Part shown: piece after piece, positions 31,001-44,734 of the stretch
Layout: each line of letters opens with the position of its first letter
Position numbering within the stretch: position 1 is the first letter of the stretch
Source of the DNA: Lepidodermella squamata
Lineage: Eukaryota; Gastrotricha
DNA length: 64,000 bases
Assembly (NCBI GenBank): GCA_047495785.1
Contig: JBLDXI010000032.1
Coordinates: forward strand, 3,534,001 to 3,598,000
Direction of reading: 5' to 3'
Translations under genes and position numbers: made by a program
The notes under the pieces: generated by a model
Database searches by the model: none
Told to the model about the DNA's origin: nothing
Seen by the model: only the letters and a program-made list of their open reading frames with translations

Positions 31001-31206
31001 GAGCGAAATCAGGCACGCTGCAGAGATTTGGTCATTAGCTGCCGTCGAGCTTCTACCCCCGCACTATAGTGTAATATACAAGTGCGTCTGCGTAAAATCC
31101 CCCTTAATAACAAATCAAAACTTACGTTATTCGCAGCAGAAGAAACATCAGTAAAAGCGATACCGGATAGAAGATCTACAATAGATGAAGTAGCCGCCGT
31201 TGTCAT
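28098..31206 (-). CDS. Large Ser-rich coiled-coil protein with two alternative 5' ends
   Basis: Long form exons (minus): 31206-31126, 31063-30457, 29920-28867, 28812-28098; 818 aa. A separate short first exon, 30247-30121 (ATG, phase 1), splices in frame to the same exon at 29920, predicting a second promoter and isoform. The protein is Ser/Asn/Thr-rich throughout. A coiled-coil segment starts the common part (LLGELRSLRADNDRLNKQV), and a second helical stretch surrounds CVETKRVLSEMVHAV. Near the C-terminus RKVTFSD fits the RVxF docking motif for protein phosphatase 1. A conserved-looking AVDEIILKYLGN follows. I do not recognise an ortholog; a scaffold or PP1-targeting role is inference. The acceptor at 31064 (ACTATAG) is weak, so the exon 1-2 junction is least certain. 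Confidence 0.65.
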
Positions 31207-31928
31207 AGCCTATCCCCTAAAGACCCAACACACAACATCAAAGCTAAATAAAATTCTAGATGGGAGAAAAATAACAGTGAAGTGCGAGCGAAATGTCACA
31301 TACGTAAAATAATCGATTGACATATCTGCCATTTGTTGGTAAATAACGCGCATTAGCGGGCAAAACAAGAATAAATTGTGTCACAAACTGCGTGAATGAA
31401 TGCAGGTGCGGAAATACTTGTTCGACACGCATCTAGTCCGTCATCATTCATCGTGTCGCAAACATTTTGCTCGATTTTAGGGTATATTACTTGTAGCATT
31501 TAGTTTATAGCAACAGCGGTGCAAACTATTTATCTACGCGGCATGTGCGCTTGCAGCTAGACGAACTACCTACAACTGAATGTACGTTCAATTAGAGGCC
31601 AAAGGCGACTAATACCTATGCGTAAGGAACCCGTATGACGTTTTTCAATCAATAAGTTCACACGCGCGAGTTGTGCGCCTCAATAGAAAACGGCCGGGCC
31701 TTGTGCATTGAAAATCGGCGTGTTAAATCGCAACAAACACCTGTAGCCTGGCATGACTCTTTGCGGGTGAAAGCGCCCGCGGGGACAAAATCAAGTTATT
31801 TAGCACAGACGGGTGCTTCAGCAACAAAAGACTCCCCGCTCAAATAAAACAACGATAAAGCATTTATTTCCACACGAAATAGCGGCTATAAATGAAAGAA
31901 ACAAGAGTAAAAACAACACTTAGCAGCT
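31207..31928. other. Intergenic, no gene seen
   Basis: Upstream flank of the coiled-coil gene and 3' flank of the ZUP1-like gene. No feature recognised. Confidence 0.4.
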
Positions 31929-32672
31929 TCAAGTTATCTTCTTGTGCTTGAAAGTTCTTTTCATTCGTTCACGAGCGCTGCCGTCTAGAAGACCAGTGAT
32001 AGCAACTAGTTGGTATTGCTGTTCATTCGTCGCAGGCGTAGGCATAAACGATGCTTTCGGATTACGCCCTCGCGTGCTTGGGTCTAATATAAATAAGCCC
32101 TTATCCGGAGATCGGCAACCAACGACTGTCAAACTGTGCCCTGCATACTGCATATACAACGGAAAAGGGATATTCGACGTAATGTATTGGTGCACGTAGG
32201 TAACTAGTGATCGGTGAACCGGTTTACCCGATGGCGTTCGACTGGTAGGCAGAGAAAAATCAACAACTTCACATTCGATGCCGAGAAAAGCTAGTAACGT
32301 AGCAATTTCAGTTGCACCGATCCACTTTTTCGTACCAATTAGTTCGCCATTTAATTGAGCCGCACCAACAGCATCAAAGCCATTTTGCCATGCCGACTCA
32401 ATCAAAGTTTGAATCGACGGTATAGACGGAACAAAATTAGGCAGTCGTTGAGCAAACTCAGGCACATCTAGCAGGGCAGAAATAACGTTTTGGGTGTTTC
32501 TGTAACCACATCCCCAGCCATTATCAACGCGATATTGAGCACGATACCAGTTCTTCGGTAAAAGCGTATAAATGGTATCACCAAAAACCGAGGAATTTAG
32601 AAAGTCAGACGGGCCAGCCTGTTGTTCGGCCTCAAGCGGCAAATGCCGCCAATATCCATTCAACGAAGACAT
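31929..32672 (-). CDS. ZUP1: ZUP1-like ubiquitin peptidase (C78 family)
   Basis: Single exon, 247 aa. This is the catalytic domain of zinc finger-containing ubiquitin peptidase 1: NGWGCGYRNTQNV with the catalytic Cys (Cys55), IESAWQNGFDAVGAAQLNG, GTKKWIGATEI, YAGHSLTVVG with His179 and FILDPSTRGR with Asp197. ZUP1 cleaves K63-linked ubiquitin chains and acts in genome maintenance. The WIGA and DPxGAxQLN-like segments fit ZUP1 better than the UFM1 proteases UFSP1/2. The N-terminal zinc fingers and ubiquitin-binding helices of human ZUP1 are absent from this exon. The protein may be naturally short, as in fungal Mug105-type homologs, or further exons may lie upstream. Start chosen at the first true ATG. 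Confidence 0.85.
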   Translation of the reverse strand: MSSLNGYWRHLPLEAEQQAGPSDFLNSSVFGDTIYTLLPKNWYRAQYRVDNGWGCGYRNTQNVISALLDVPEFAQRLPNFVPSIPSIQTLIESAWQNGFDAVGAAQLNGELIGTKKWIGATEIATLLAFLGIECEVVDFSLPTSRTPSGKPVHRSLVTYVHQYITSNIPFPLYMQYAGHSLTVVGCRSPDKGLFILDPSTRGRNPKASFMPTPATNEQQYQLVAITGLLDGSARERMKRTFKHKKIT

Positions 32673-33385
32673 CAACCCTAAATATCAAATTTAACATGTA
32701 CACCGCTACGAAAGGATTCTGAGTCTGAAAATAATTCTTAATTAAAATGATTCAGCTAACATTATACTTGAGAGCCAAGAAATTCAATATCTTCGAGAGC
32801 CGGATCAAGGACCATAAAACAATAAAACATTCAGGGTTCGCCTTTCAGAACAATTAACCACGATAAATAAGCCACAAATTAACGTTCAGACAGCTTTTTG
32901 CTGCTGTTATCGCGTTTTTAGCGCTGGATTCACATTTTAGGAAGAAAACAGCTATCCTTAAAGAACTGGAAATAGTAAACAGTAAACAGTGGTGCATTAA
33001 GCAAGAGGCAATGATTCAGACGATTCATGAGCTAAATAAGACAAATAGAAGCTTCCAATTTTAGCGGCTTTCTACATTTTGAAGATGTAGGGAGTAGGGA
33101 CAAATCTAAGGTTCGTCCCACTCTTTTTTTATATGGGAAAACAAGGGTCAGAAAAAACTGTAATCGAGCACGTTCCTCATCATCGATCCCCGCTTACTTA
33201 TTTCGATTTTTTAAATTACGCGCCTGTAAAATCATTTTGCTACAACAAATTTTTTATCAAAATTTTCTATGGTTTTGTGTTATTTTTATAAACAAACATG
33301 AAAACAGCACGTTTATCAAAGCGCGCGAACGTTGGGATTTTTCGCCAACTTTTTGAAAGAGAGGGTTTAGCTGTTTTCTAAGTGC
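32673..33385. other. Intergenic, no gene seen
   Basis: No supportable coding sequence. It could hold upstream exons of the ZUP1-like gene, but none is evident. Confidence 0.35.
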
Positions 33386-33676
33386 CTAAAGCTCGTCAAA
33401 CTTGTCGAACAGCGTAAGGAGGAGGGAGGATACCGTCTTCTCCTTGACAGGATAATCAACTACACCAGTCTCGTCGTAGTTGAAGATATTTTCAGGTGGT
33501 GCTTGACCGATATCCGTCTTCGACAACTGAAGAAAAAATTCAGTGATATCATAAGTTGTTACTGTAGCTCTTGAGCGAGAAATATTAGCAGCCGTGGTCA
33601 CTTTGATTTTTCCACGGTTGAATTTTAAAAACTCGTCCACCCAATCTTGGGAAGGCAAGTTATTAGTTATTATCAT
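33386..33676 (-). pseudogene. Relic of a pogo/Tigger-like DDE transposase
   Basis: A 96-aa frame contains DWVDEFLKFN, SRSRATVTTYDITEFF and PPENIFNYDETGV. The PPENIFNYDET block, preceded by a Ser-Arg-Arg-Ala stretch and a W-x3-FL segment, is typical of DDE_1 (pogo/jerky-type) transposases around the first catalytic Asp. The frame stops soon after, and no HTH part or later catalytic residues are visible nearby, so this is a truncated copy. Confidence 0.65.
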
Positions 33677-34739
33677 TGAAAACTTTCCGTCCCTTGTCCC
33701 TTGTAATCAAGGAGTGACTTAACGAGCTGACGAAGTTGAAGTTTATCAATCAGAAATTTCCAAGAAGCCAGAATTTGGCAGTAGGTAATGATTATGTTGT
33801 TTTCTTTATCTTCGAGTACTCGTTTTCTCCCTATCTTCTATCTTCCTCGAACCTTCCCCTGTGACAATGCGCCATACGGTAGTATGAGGTACATAAAATT
33901 CGTATTTCTGTTGAAACATTTCGCTGCGTCGCCTTGACGACAATCTGGAGTCCGCAGCGTACCATGTTTTAAGGTCGTTAACTTGCTCTTCACGTTAGCA
34001 TGACACGTTTACGCGTGGTCGCTTATGTAAACCGTTCCTGGCGGAGTGTTTCCGAAGCTTAGAGTAACCACGGGAAATCGCGAAAATACAAATTATCAAA
34101 GAGAAAACAATAAACAGAGCGCTGAGGATCCACCCATCATAGTCAGAGGGCGTTCTTTGCATTAAATACATTCTACAAGGAAGAAATAAGATAATATTTT
34201 AGTGAGGAGCTTGGAAATACCTCCAGACCAATTCGCCTGCTATTCCATCAGGTCAACAGGCTCTTTCATTTTTCAATGTCCAATTAGTAGCGATCCGTTA
34301 AAATCTGCGAACGACCTTTCACCATCGTTATTTACTATAAGGGATGTTCATTGGAAGCTCTGACAGCTTTTTTACTCATTTCCGCGATCGAGCGGGACGA
34401 AGTGATCAATTTGAGCTTCGCCGAACGGGCGGTACTTGTAGTATCGGCAAGTATGTATTATAAATAGAATGAGAGTGCTGGGACGGGCCTTATAGATTAA
34501 TTTTGGCTATATACACGGGTTTTTAAAAGCCACTATAAACCTGGATTTTGTACAGTGAAATGTTATCGTGTAAATAAAATGGGTTTCCACGACAACGCGA
34601 ATAAAGTAGCTGCGCCCATAGCGGGACGTGCTACGTTTTCTCTGTATTTTGATTACAAGCTGAGGATGATACCTCTTTTTCCAGTGGGTTACATAATACA
34701 TATTGTCGTTTATTTTAGTTTCTTTACAAACTTGGAAAA
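33677..34739. other. Intergenic, no gene seen
   Basis: Flank between the transposase relic and EFTUD2. Short frames overlapping on both strands near 34.5 kb are not convincing. Confidence 0.4.
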
Positions 34740-38012
<3,273 letters not shown>

Positions 38013-38088
38013 TTGTGGCTGTGAAAACATTGATCACTTTGCTGCCTTTTTAACGCTCTTTCGTGAATAAAAATCATGTTCTATGAGT

Positions 38089-38334
38089 TCAATATGAGTT
38101 GGAGTCTTTTTGATCAAGTTCATTCAAGCCGTGATACACGTGCATCATTGACGCCGGTGTAAAAATCATTAGGAAAAGCAGTCGGTCCAATACTGAACGT
38201 AACCAGCAGACCACTCCGAAGTGTTGAATTCGCAGCTGTTCGAAAATCAACGAAAGCTCTAATCCAATCATGCAGTTCGCCGCAAACATTGATATCACAG
38301 TGTTTATTGAGTATTGGCGCAATTGGATCGGCAT
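38089..38334 (-). CDS. Possible TMEM107-like membrane protein fragment
   Basis: 81 codons with two hydrophobic stretches (INTVISMFAANCMIGLELSL and VLDRLLFLMIF). The order IS-x2-A-x2-C, LSLIFE and a following hydrophobic segment recalls the C-terminal half of the ciliary transition-zone protein TMEM107. An N-terminal half would have to lie in upstream exons that I cannot identify; the frame opens just after a weak TTAG acceptor near 38351. It could equally be a chance frame. It is convergent with EFTUD2. Confidence 0.3.
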   Translation of the reverse strand: MPIQLRQYSINTVISMFAANCMIGLELSLIFEQLRIQHFGVVCWLRSVLDRLLFLMIFTPASMMHVYHGLNELDQKDSNSY

Positions 38335-39017
38335 CAATTTAATACGGACTAATTACCGAGTCCGTCAGTAGTTGGGAATAATTTGTATGGTTTCTCAAGG
38401 ATTTTGATTTATTTATTAATCTTAAAATTGCATTAAATCAGGCAAAACAACTGTTCGCTCGCTAATTTAATGATGCTGTGAACGGGTAACGTTTGAAGGG
38501 ATAGGTTAAGTGAAAAAGGTCACATAAACGGCTTAGGCGGAGTCGAAATCGGCTAGCCTTCGGCGATGAGGTCTTGAGGATAGCTTCGTATTCTTCTTGC
38601 AAAGCCTTTTCGGCCCAGCTAATGTCGATTACTTGCGGTCAAAAACTCTTTTTTGTGGCACCCCCATGAAAATTAGTTAATCGATGGTAAATTGTGTTCA
38701 GTCCAAAACGCAGCGTTCTGACTGTTGACAATGCCGCCCAGCTCGACAAAAGCTTCATTGGTGAACCACACTTCATCCTTCACTATTGCTTAGAGCTTAG
38801 AACACGTAGCGCTGCCAATCAACTCGATGCGACAATAAGACTGTTGATCTGTTCTAATTTATAATATCTTCATCTCGGTTTATATTCGTGGAATATGATC
38901 AAAACAAATTCGTTTCGCTAACAGTTCGAATTTCGGTTCTTTCTGTTTCAGGCGGATATAACAGAATATCAGAAATTTTATTATCAAATAATATTTCAGT
39001 CTTATATATACTGGGAA
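38335..39017. other. Intergenic, no gene seen
   Basis: Contains the 3' flank of TASP1 and possibly missing exons of the small membrane-protein frame. Nothing else recognised. Confidence 0.35.
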
Positions 39018-40177
39018 CTAGGACAACAATAAAGTGCGGCCTTCGATGAGCAATCGCGATTCCGCTGATTCGTTTAGACGGCTGATTCGCACTTGTGACT
39101 TTGTCGAAGAACTTTGAACAAATCCAAGGGCCAAACTTGGGCTGGAATGTGCCCAAATGACATCAACCATTAAAGCTGGCGGAGATTCGCCCTCGTTTAT
39201 TCGATGAGCGTAGACAAGAACAAGGCCGAGTTGGCAGTCATTGTCGAAAATCCGCAACTTCTTCATAGCCGATGATGCTGAATTTATAACAGGTGACGAT
39301 GAATCATCAGGGTTTGCGCTGTCCATCACGTGACTAGCTAGAGATTTCGCGATGAGTTTTGCTAAAATTACTTCACCTTCACCCGATACGACAACTCCGC
39401 ATGCTGAAGATCCATCATCCGATTTCTCGCACCAACAGCTCGCGCCAATAACCGCAGCAGGTCCCACTCTGCCTTAAAAAGATTGGAAATAAGAATTGTA
39501 GGTACTTCTTTTTAAGGTGGGCTCTTTACTATACCTTGCGTCTTCATGACACTCCCGCCACTGCTGGATCCAGCAGCAATGTAAAAATCGTTGGAATTCA
39601 GGCTGAGTGAGATCGCTCCTACAGTGTCTTGCGGTGGCATTTCATTGGCTGCTATCGAAGATGCGCTGTTTTTGGAGTCAGCGAATGCCCGAGAATATTT
39701 TGAATACTCGCGTTTGCGTTCAGGCGCAATCAGCTCATCTGGTTTACATGTCTGAATGCTTGCGCCCTTGCACCAGTCCTTAGCAGCGGATCCACATAAA
39801 AAACTTGGTTGGACAAGTCCGAAAGTTTTCTCATGTTGTGGCGGGGATATTTGATTTTCCAGCAATTTGTGAGCTGCCTTTATTGGATTCTTGACGGAGC
39901 CTATGCAGCCAACTGCCCCGAACATTCCGTTTCTGCCATCATGTATTATAGCATCCATTTCAACCTTACCGACCCTATTTAGGGACGAGCCGTAACCGGC
40001 ATTTGTGAATTCGCTATTTTCGAGGGAGACTATCGAATTAACGACATTAATTAAGCTCGCCGACTTAGAGCCGGATGACAATCCGGCATCACAGGAATCC
40101 CGAAGCAAAGATTTATACTGAGGCTCCAAATTCGGCGAGTGAAAACCCGCACCGCCCATGACAGCGACAAAAGCCAT
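39018..40177 (-). CDS. TASP1: Threonine aspartase 1 (taspase-1)
   Basis: Exons 40177-39535 and 39472-39018; 365 aa. A member of the Ntn-hydrolase asparaginase-2 family that autocleaves and then cuts substrates such as MLL and TFIIA after Asp. Landmarks: AVMGGAGFHS near the N-terminus, EFTNAGYGSSLNRVG, DAIIHDGRNGMFGAVG, the self-cleavage site QDTVGAISL with the nucleophile Thr185, SSGGSVMKTQGRVGPAAVIG spanning the intron, CWCEKSD and a C-terminal ISRL. Length is near the human 420 aa, with a shorter loop before the cleavage site. It lies 134 bp downstream of HIKESHI on the same strand. Confidence 0.93.
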
Positions 40178-40191
40178 TTAATCACAAAAAA

Positions 40192-40233
40192 CTAAACAAA
40201 ACAAATAGATGACCCCATTTCAACAATTTTATT
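40192..40233 (-). promoter_or_regulatory. Poly(A) signal followed by trans-splice-type acceptor between HIKESHI and TASP1
   Basis: On the minus strand AATAAA (40233-40228) is followed by TTTGTTTTGTTTAG ending at 40192, 14 nt before the TASP1 ATG. A polyadenylation signal and a 3' splice site with no partner donor is the arrangement found between genes of a nematode operon. Confidence 0.5.
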
Positions 40234-40311
40234 AGTCGAGGCTGACAGAATCATGCTTAGTCTCAAATGGCGATGGAAAATTAAAATTAAGAATGTCCGA
40301 GGTTAGTTTAA

Positions 40312-40920
40312 TCATGACTTCCAGAAATGTGGATCGGCCTTTAGGCGTTCGCTGAACTTTTGATACCATTGCACGACAGCAGTGATAGGAACCACGACTT
40401 CATTACTAGGCACGCCCGGACAAATGCTGGAAATTGGCTTTCCGAACGACGAGATGTAGTTGAATAGATTTTCGGCGCAATATTGCGAAAATTCAAAATG
40501 GTGCTCAGCCGATTGTGCAGGATCGGTCGAATATCCGTTAATTGTCCCCATCGGCTCTAAACTCACGCCAATTTGGGCGGATGAAGATATAGGAGATGCA
40601 AGACCAGCAACGAATGCCTCCTGGCCAGCTGATGGCGACGCGTGGCGGAATTTCGACAAGCGGAACAAAGCGCTGGGTTTTTCGTTCGAGATGAACCCGA
40701 GATATTTGGTGCTCGTGGTGCCATCTTCGGCCAGCCATAAGAAGTAAACAGCGGCGCCGTACCCAATAGGGAGTTGGATAGTTCCAGTCATAAAAACCGC
40801 AACATGCTTGACACTATTCACGTCGGGAATCGTGAATACAATTCGAGCATCGTCGATCGTTTGATAGTCGGTTTGTATCCCTCGGCCGCAGCACAGCAAC
40901 CCGAAGGCGGGAGCAGCCAT
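40312..40920 (-). CDS. HIKESHI: Hikeshi (Hsp70 nuclear import carrier)
   Basis: Single exon, 202 aa, against 197 aa in human. Hikeshi carries ATP-bound Hsp70 into the nucleus during heat shock. Conserved blocks: FTIPDVNSVKHVAVFMTGTI, GYGAAVYFLW, YLGFISNEKPSALFRLS, SSAQIGVSLEP and the C-terminal VVQWYQKFSERLKADPHFWK. It starts 88 bp after the THOC6 stop, with a TTTTTATTTAG acceptor (ends 40943) about 22 nt before the ATG. Confidence 0.95.
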   Translation of the reverse strand: MAAPAFGLLCCGRGIQTDYQTIDDARIVFTIPDVNSVKHVAVFMTGTIQLPIGYGAAVYFLWLAEDGTTSTKYLGFISNEKPSALFRLSKFRHASPSAGQEAFVAGLASPISSSAQIGVSLEPMGTINGYSTDPAQSAEHHFEFSQYCAENLFNYISSFGKPISSICPGVPSNEVVVPITAVVQWYQKFSERLKADPHFWKS

Positions 40921-41008
40921 ATTTTAAATGATATGTAACTCTCTAAATAAAAATACACACTTTGTCATATGAGTTAAAAAAAACGAATTGAGTGATTTAA
41001 TCGAAATA

Positions 41009-42019
41009 CTAAGATACAACTAAGGATTTTGAACGATAGGCAAAATGGCGAATAAATTCGATACCAGTGCCAGTGCCAGCAACGGCTGTAACACTGTTAT
41101 TAGCACATGGAATGATGGAATATACACCCTTGATGTCAAGCGGAATTTCATTTTGCAATTTACCATCGACGGAGTAAATGTAAAGCGATCCTGATTCACC
41201 CCCGAGCAGCAACTTGTCATCACTGAACAACGCAGCGTGAGCTTGAAGTGAACTAGGCTCCATCGATGCTGCAAAAGAAGTCATCGCAACGCTGTAAATA
41301 CCAGATTGAACTCCACCGCCGAATGCCAAGAAATCACCAGAATTATCGACAGCAATGCATCCTACCCAAGAACCAGAGGAAACAGAAGCGGTTTTGCGGG
41401 TTCTTGGGTTGATATTAGCAACCTGTTGCGCTGACTTGTAATCCCAAATTTTAATGAAGCCATCTTCGCTACAAGAGAAAATCTGCTGCTTTGCTTGATT
41501 GTGTGCAATTTGATGAATAAAGTCAGTGTGTCCCTCCAGCGTTCGGACTAACTTGCCACAGGACAGGTCAAATGAATAAATGTTGGAGTCGCCGCATCCA
41601 ACATAAAGATAATGGGAAGCATGACTGGATGATGGAATTGTGACCATGGAGTTTATGTCCAAACCAGAAGATGAGCGGCGAGAATAATCTGCGACGTTGA
41701 TGACGAAGGCAGGATCTGGGTTTTTCATCACTTTAGAGGTAATGCTTTCCCATTTCCATGCACGAATGAAGCCACGGGAATCTCCGCATATCAGATGATA
41801 GGGCGTCGACGCCAGGGAATATGCTCGATTAGCCATAACTGGAATCTCGCAAATTTGTACTGAGTTGCTTGATAGATCAGTGTCATTGCGATCAAGTTTG
41901 AAAACTATCACACTACCAGCATTCGTAGCAGCAGCCAAGTAGTTCTCGCATGGTGATAGAGCCAGCGAATATATTTTCAAGTACATGAGTTGACGCTCAC
42001 GCAATACATCCAAATGCAT
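41009..42019 (-). CDS. THOC6: THO complex subunit 6 (WD40 protein)
   Basis: Single exon, 336 aa, started at the first true ATG (MHLDVLRERQ). A WD40 propeller of the TREX/THO mRNA export complex. Matches to THOC6: YSLALSPCENYLAAATNAG near the start, YVGCGDSNIYSFDLSCGKLV, LEGHTDFIHQIA, CSEDGFIKIWDYKSAQ, GSWVGCIAVDNSGDF and a final AVAGTGTGIEFI with FAYRSKSL. It heads a minus-strand group with HIKESHI and TASP1. Confidence 0.92.
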   Translation of the reverse strand: MHLDVLRERQLMYLKIYSLALSPCENYLAAATNAGSVIVFKLDRNDTDLSSNSVQICEIPVMANRAYSLASTPYHLICGDSRGFIRAWKWESITSKVMKNPDPAFVINVADYSRRSSSGLDINSMVTIPSSSHASHYLYVGCGDSNIYSFDLSCGKLVRTLEGHTDFIHQIAHNQAKQQIFSCSEDGFIKIWDYKSAQQVANINPRTRKTASVSSGSWVGCIAVDNSGDFLAFGGGVQSGIYSVAMTSFAASMEPSSLQAHAALFSDDKLLLGGESGSLYIYSVDGKLQNEIPLDIKGVYSIIPCANNSVTAVAGTGTGIEFIRHFAYRSKSLVVS

Positions 42020-42559
42020 TGTTGAAAATGAAAACAAAATATAACCCTAAATTCAGACCAGATTACGCATATTACATAGTCAGCACAGGTCAGTTTGTGA
42101 TGCCAAGGTAACACAAAACAAATAGGAGATTAGGATTCGATCAACAATATTTATAGGGGGCGCAAATAAGAGATGAACGGCGAGATGAACTCTTCGAATT
42201 GAATTTCCCCGATCCAACAAACAACAAAGAAAAGCGAAGCACTCAAATCAGGGTAGTGTATCGGTCGTAGAATACTTACATAGACTACCGGCAACAAGCT
42301 CTAGGATAAAGATGGCGTTCTATTTGAGGACTCGATTGCTCGGCCAGAGTTTCTTCAAGGTTTGTCTGGAAGATTCTGGGAACTTCTAGCTTCCTCCGTA
42401 CGGCCGCAGCAGCGAGAGCGCCAAAAAGCTCATCAAAAGTGAGCGCCAAAAATTCAAAAACGCACGTGCGACCTTGGAAAAATAAAAATGTTGCAGATGG
42501 ATACGAAAACTATTAATTCAGCAGTGTTATGAAGCTAATATAGCTTTTCCTGAAAATTC
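42020..42559. other. Intergenic, no gene seen
   Basis: Promoter side of THOC6. An unsupported short frame starts at 42313 (MAFYLRTRLLG); a mitochondrial-type start is conceivable but no downstream exons follow. Confidence 0.35.
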
Positions 42560-43150
42560 TTAATAAAATAAATCAAAATCATGCTTTTTCAAACATTTGA
42601 ACTTGCGATTTTTTCTGGCGATGACATGCGAAACACCCCACCTTATGTGCCCATTGTTCGGTGGAAGGTAATTCTGAGTCATCGCTAGATGTCCGTATTG
42701 CGTAGTGTTCTGGGCGTGAGAAAAATTCGCCTCCTTAAAGTTGTTTTTGAGCCCAAGCAATCGAAAACCGGCAACCGACGGATCAGCTGATTGACTTTCC
42801 TCGCCTTCTGCGTTTTTCATGACTCGTAGCGTTCCTCTTCGTCTGACATTTTCTTGGCGAATGTTATAGTGCTGATGAACGGGGCTAAGAGTCATACTCT
42901 CAGAGTCATGGGAGACATGCAGTGACAGATACCCATTGATTACATGGGATTGGAGTGCTGTTAATGTCTGAATTCGCACATTATATCTGCCATGTTTCAC
43001 ATCCACGTCACTTGAAGTTTCAGCTCTCGAGGCAAGGAGTAAGACAATTAAATACTTATAGCTGGATGCCTCTACCCATGGCTTATTTGCAGGCTTCGGC
43101 CTTCGGTTAGGAAAAATGATCTTTGATCTTCTCTCATCGACTTCACTCAT
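42560..43150 (-). CDS. Unrecognised 196-aa protein
   Basis: An uninterrupted frame from a true ATG (MSEVDERRSKIIFPNRRPKP). The composition is protein-like: a short hydrophobic run (YLIVLLLAS), then HGRYNVRIQTLTALQSHVI, VRRRGTLRVMKN, a mid acidic patch (AEGEESQSADPS) and a basic C-terminus (ARKNRKFKCLKKH). No signal peptide at the start and no known domain that I recognise. It could be a lineage-specific gene or a long chance frame. Confidence 0.4.
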   Translation of the reverse strand: MSEVDERRSKIIFPNRRPKPANKPWVEASSYKYLIVLLLASRAETSSDVDVKHGRYNVRIQTLTALQSHVINGYLSLHVSHDSESMTLSPVHQHYNIRQENVRRRGTLRVMKNAEGEESQSADPSVAGFRLLGLKNNFKEANFSHAQNTTQYGHLAMTQNYLPPNNGHIRWGVSHVIARKNRKFKCLKKHDFDLFY

Positions 43151-43780
43151 TTCTTTGCCTCTGTATTCCTTATTGTATTTTTAATATTCTATACTTCAGG
43201 GTTTCCATTCTCTTAATGGTAGGCGTCCGGCGTCCTTATAAGCATCAATTACTTATTACTTCGATCGCCATATATAAGAGTACTCATATGATCTGTAATG
43301 GTCTGCAAATATCGTTTGGTATTATTCCGAATATAATTGTACCCGACAGTCAACCTGTTGCGCCGTACTATGGCGTTGGAATGTTAATTCGAAATTATAT
43401 GTTCGTTTTGCAAGAGATAACAGGCGTTTTAGTTTGAAATTGATCTATCAAATCGACGATGCAACTTATTTTATTGTAGTCTTCAATACTCTGGAATCTG
43501 AAAATACATGCTCTAAAATACTCGGTAAGATCAAATAAAAAACCGCACTGCCGTTCATCGTTAGATTATCTTAGTTATTCGATGAACTCGATTAGAGGAC
43601 TATCATCAAGTTTTTTTAATCATTTGTCTCCACTAATTCTCATGCCGCGCTGGCTTTTGATTGCCGCGAAACATCTTTATAGCTTGTTTGTTCTCATATC
43701 AGGTTCGCATCGTGAACGTTTCTGATAAGCCATTGATAACCAAATTACACTCGCTATTTGCGTAGCTGATATATTTATAA
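43151..43780. other. Intergenic, no gene seen
   Basis: Upstream flank of MRPL28. A hydrophobic frame at 43123-43437 has no supporting signature. Confidence 0.35.
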
Positions 43781-44697
43781 ATGTCTGGACTGGTTGGTAT
43801 AACTCATTACGCACAACGTCCTACTGCGCTCGTCAAAGAAGTTTGGACTACGGGTTTGTATTCGCGTTTACCGAGTTTCTATCGGAAAAATTACGAGGAA
43901 TGGGAGCGATACAAAGCAAAAGGCAGAACACCTCATGAAGTGCCTCCCAAGATCAATTCGCCATGGTATAGCGACAAGTTTGGCGCGCCTAAACTTCACA
44001 ATAATGTCCCTATTCGCGTTCACTATCCTGATCAATGTGATAAGGGATTATGGGGTGGCGAAGGCATTGTTGAAGGAATGATTGTGAAGGAAAAGCGGTG
44101 GTTCGATGCTGTAATTCCTAAAATATGGCGGCCCTCTCTTTCACGACGCGTTTTCTATTCAGAAATTCTCGATAAATACTTTCTCTTGACATGCACACAG
44201 CGTACGCTGGATCTTGTTGACGAGTCTAATGGCTTTGACTTCTATATTTTGAAAACCCACCCCGTTGAATTGAGGTCTCAGCTAGCACTAGACTTGCGGC
44301 GAGAAATGTTGCTATGCCTTGCCAGAAATCAAACAAAGAGCGAGGAAATTCGTCACAAGTACGCTCATTTTGCCGTCTCTGAAAAAGAGGCCGAGTGGTT
44401 TGGCCTGCCGCTAGACGTCGCCATTGCTAAACAGGTCTCATTCTATAGCTCTCTTTTCATTTATCGTAATAAAGCTATTTTCATTCATTTTCTATTAAGG
44501 CGGAAATCGAAGAACGTGAACAGAAAAGCAGCATTCGCCCGCTCAAAGAATTATTTCGCGAACAACTGATCGCGCGTTTGAAAGAAGGTACAGACATTAC
44601 GCAACAGCCACCTGAGAAAGCAGAATCGGATGATAGCGAGCCGAAAGCTGAAAAAACCACTCTTCAAAAACTTGCGTTCTGGAAGAAACAAGAATGA
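43781..44697 (+). CDS. MRPL28: Mitochondrial ribosomal protein bL28m
   Basis: Exons 43781-44434 and 44500-44697; 283 aa. Matches to animal MRPL28: PIRVHYPDQCDKGLWGGEG, KIWRPSLSRRVFYSEILDK, RTLDLVDESNGFDFYILKT, ALDLRREMLLCLAR and EKEAEWFGLPLDVAIAKQ. A component of the large subunit of the mitoribosome; the import signal is presumably N-terminal. The C-terminal exon is charged and divergent. NPLOC4 starts 71 bp downstream. Confidence 0.92.
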
Positions 44698-44734
44698 ATT
44701 CTATTTGCTCACGTTGTTTTAACCAAACGCTGAA

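Noticed and set aside
43123-43437. 104-codon hydrophobic plus frame
   Set aside because: Overlaps the start of the unrecognised minus-strand gene and lacks a signature or splice context.
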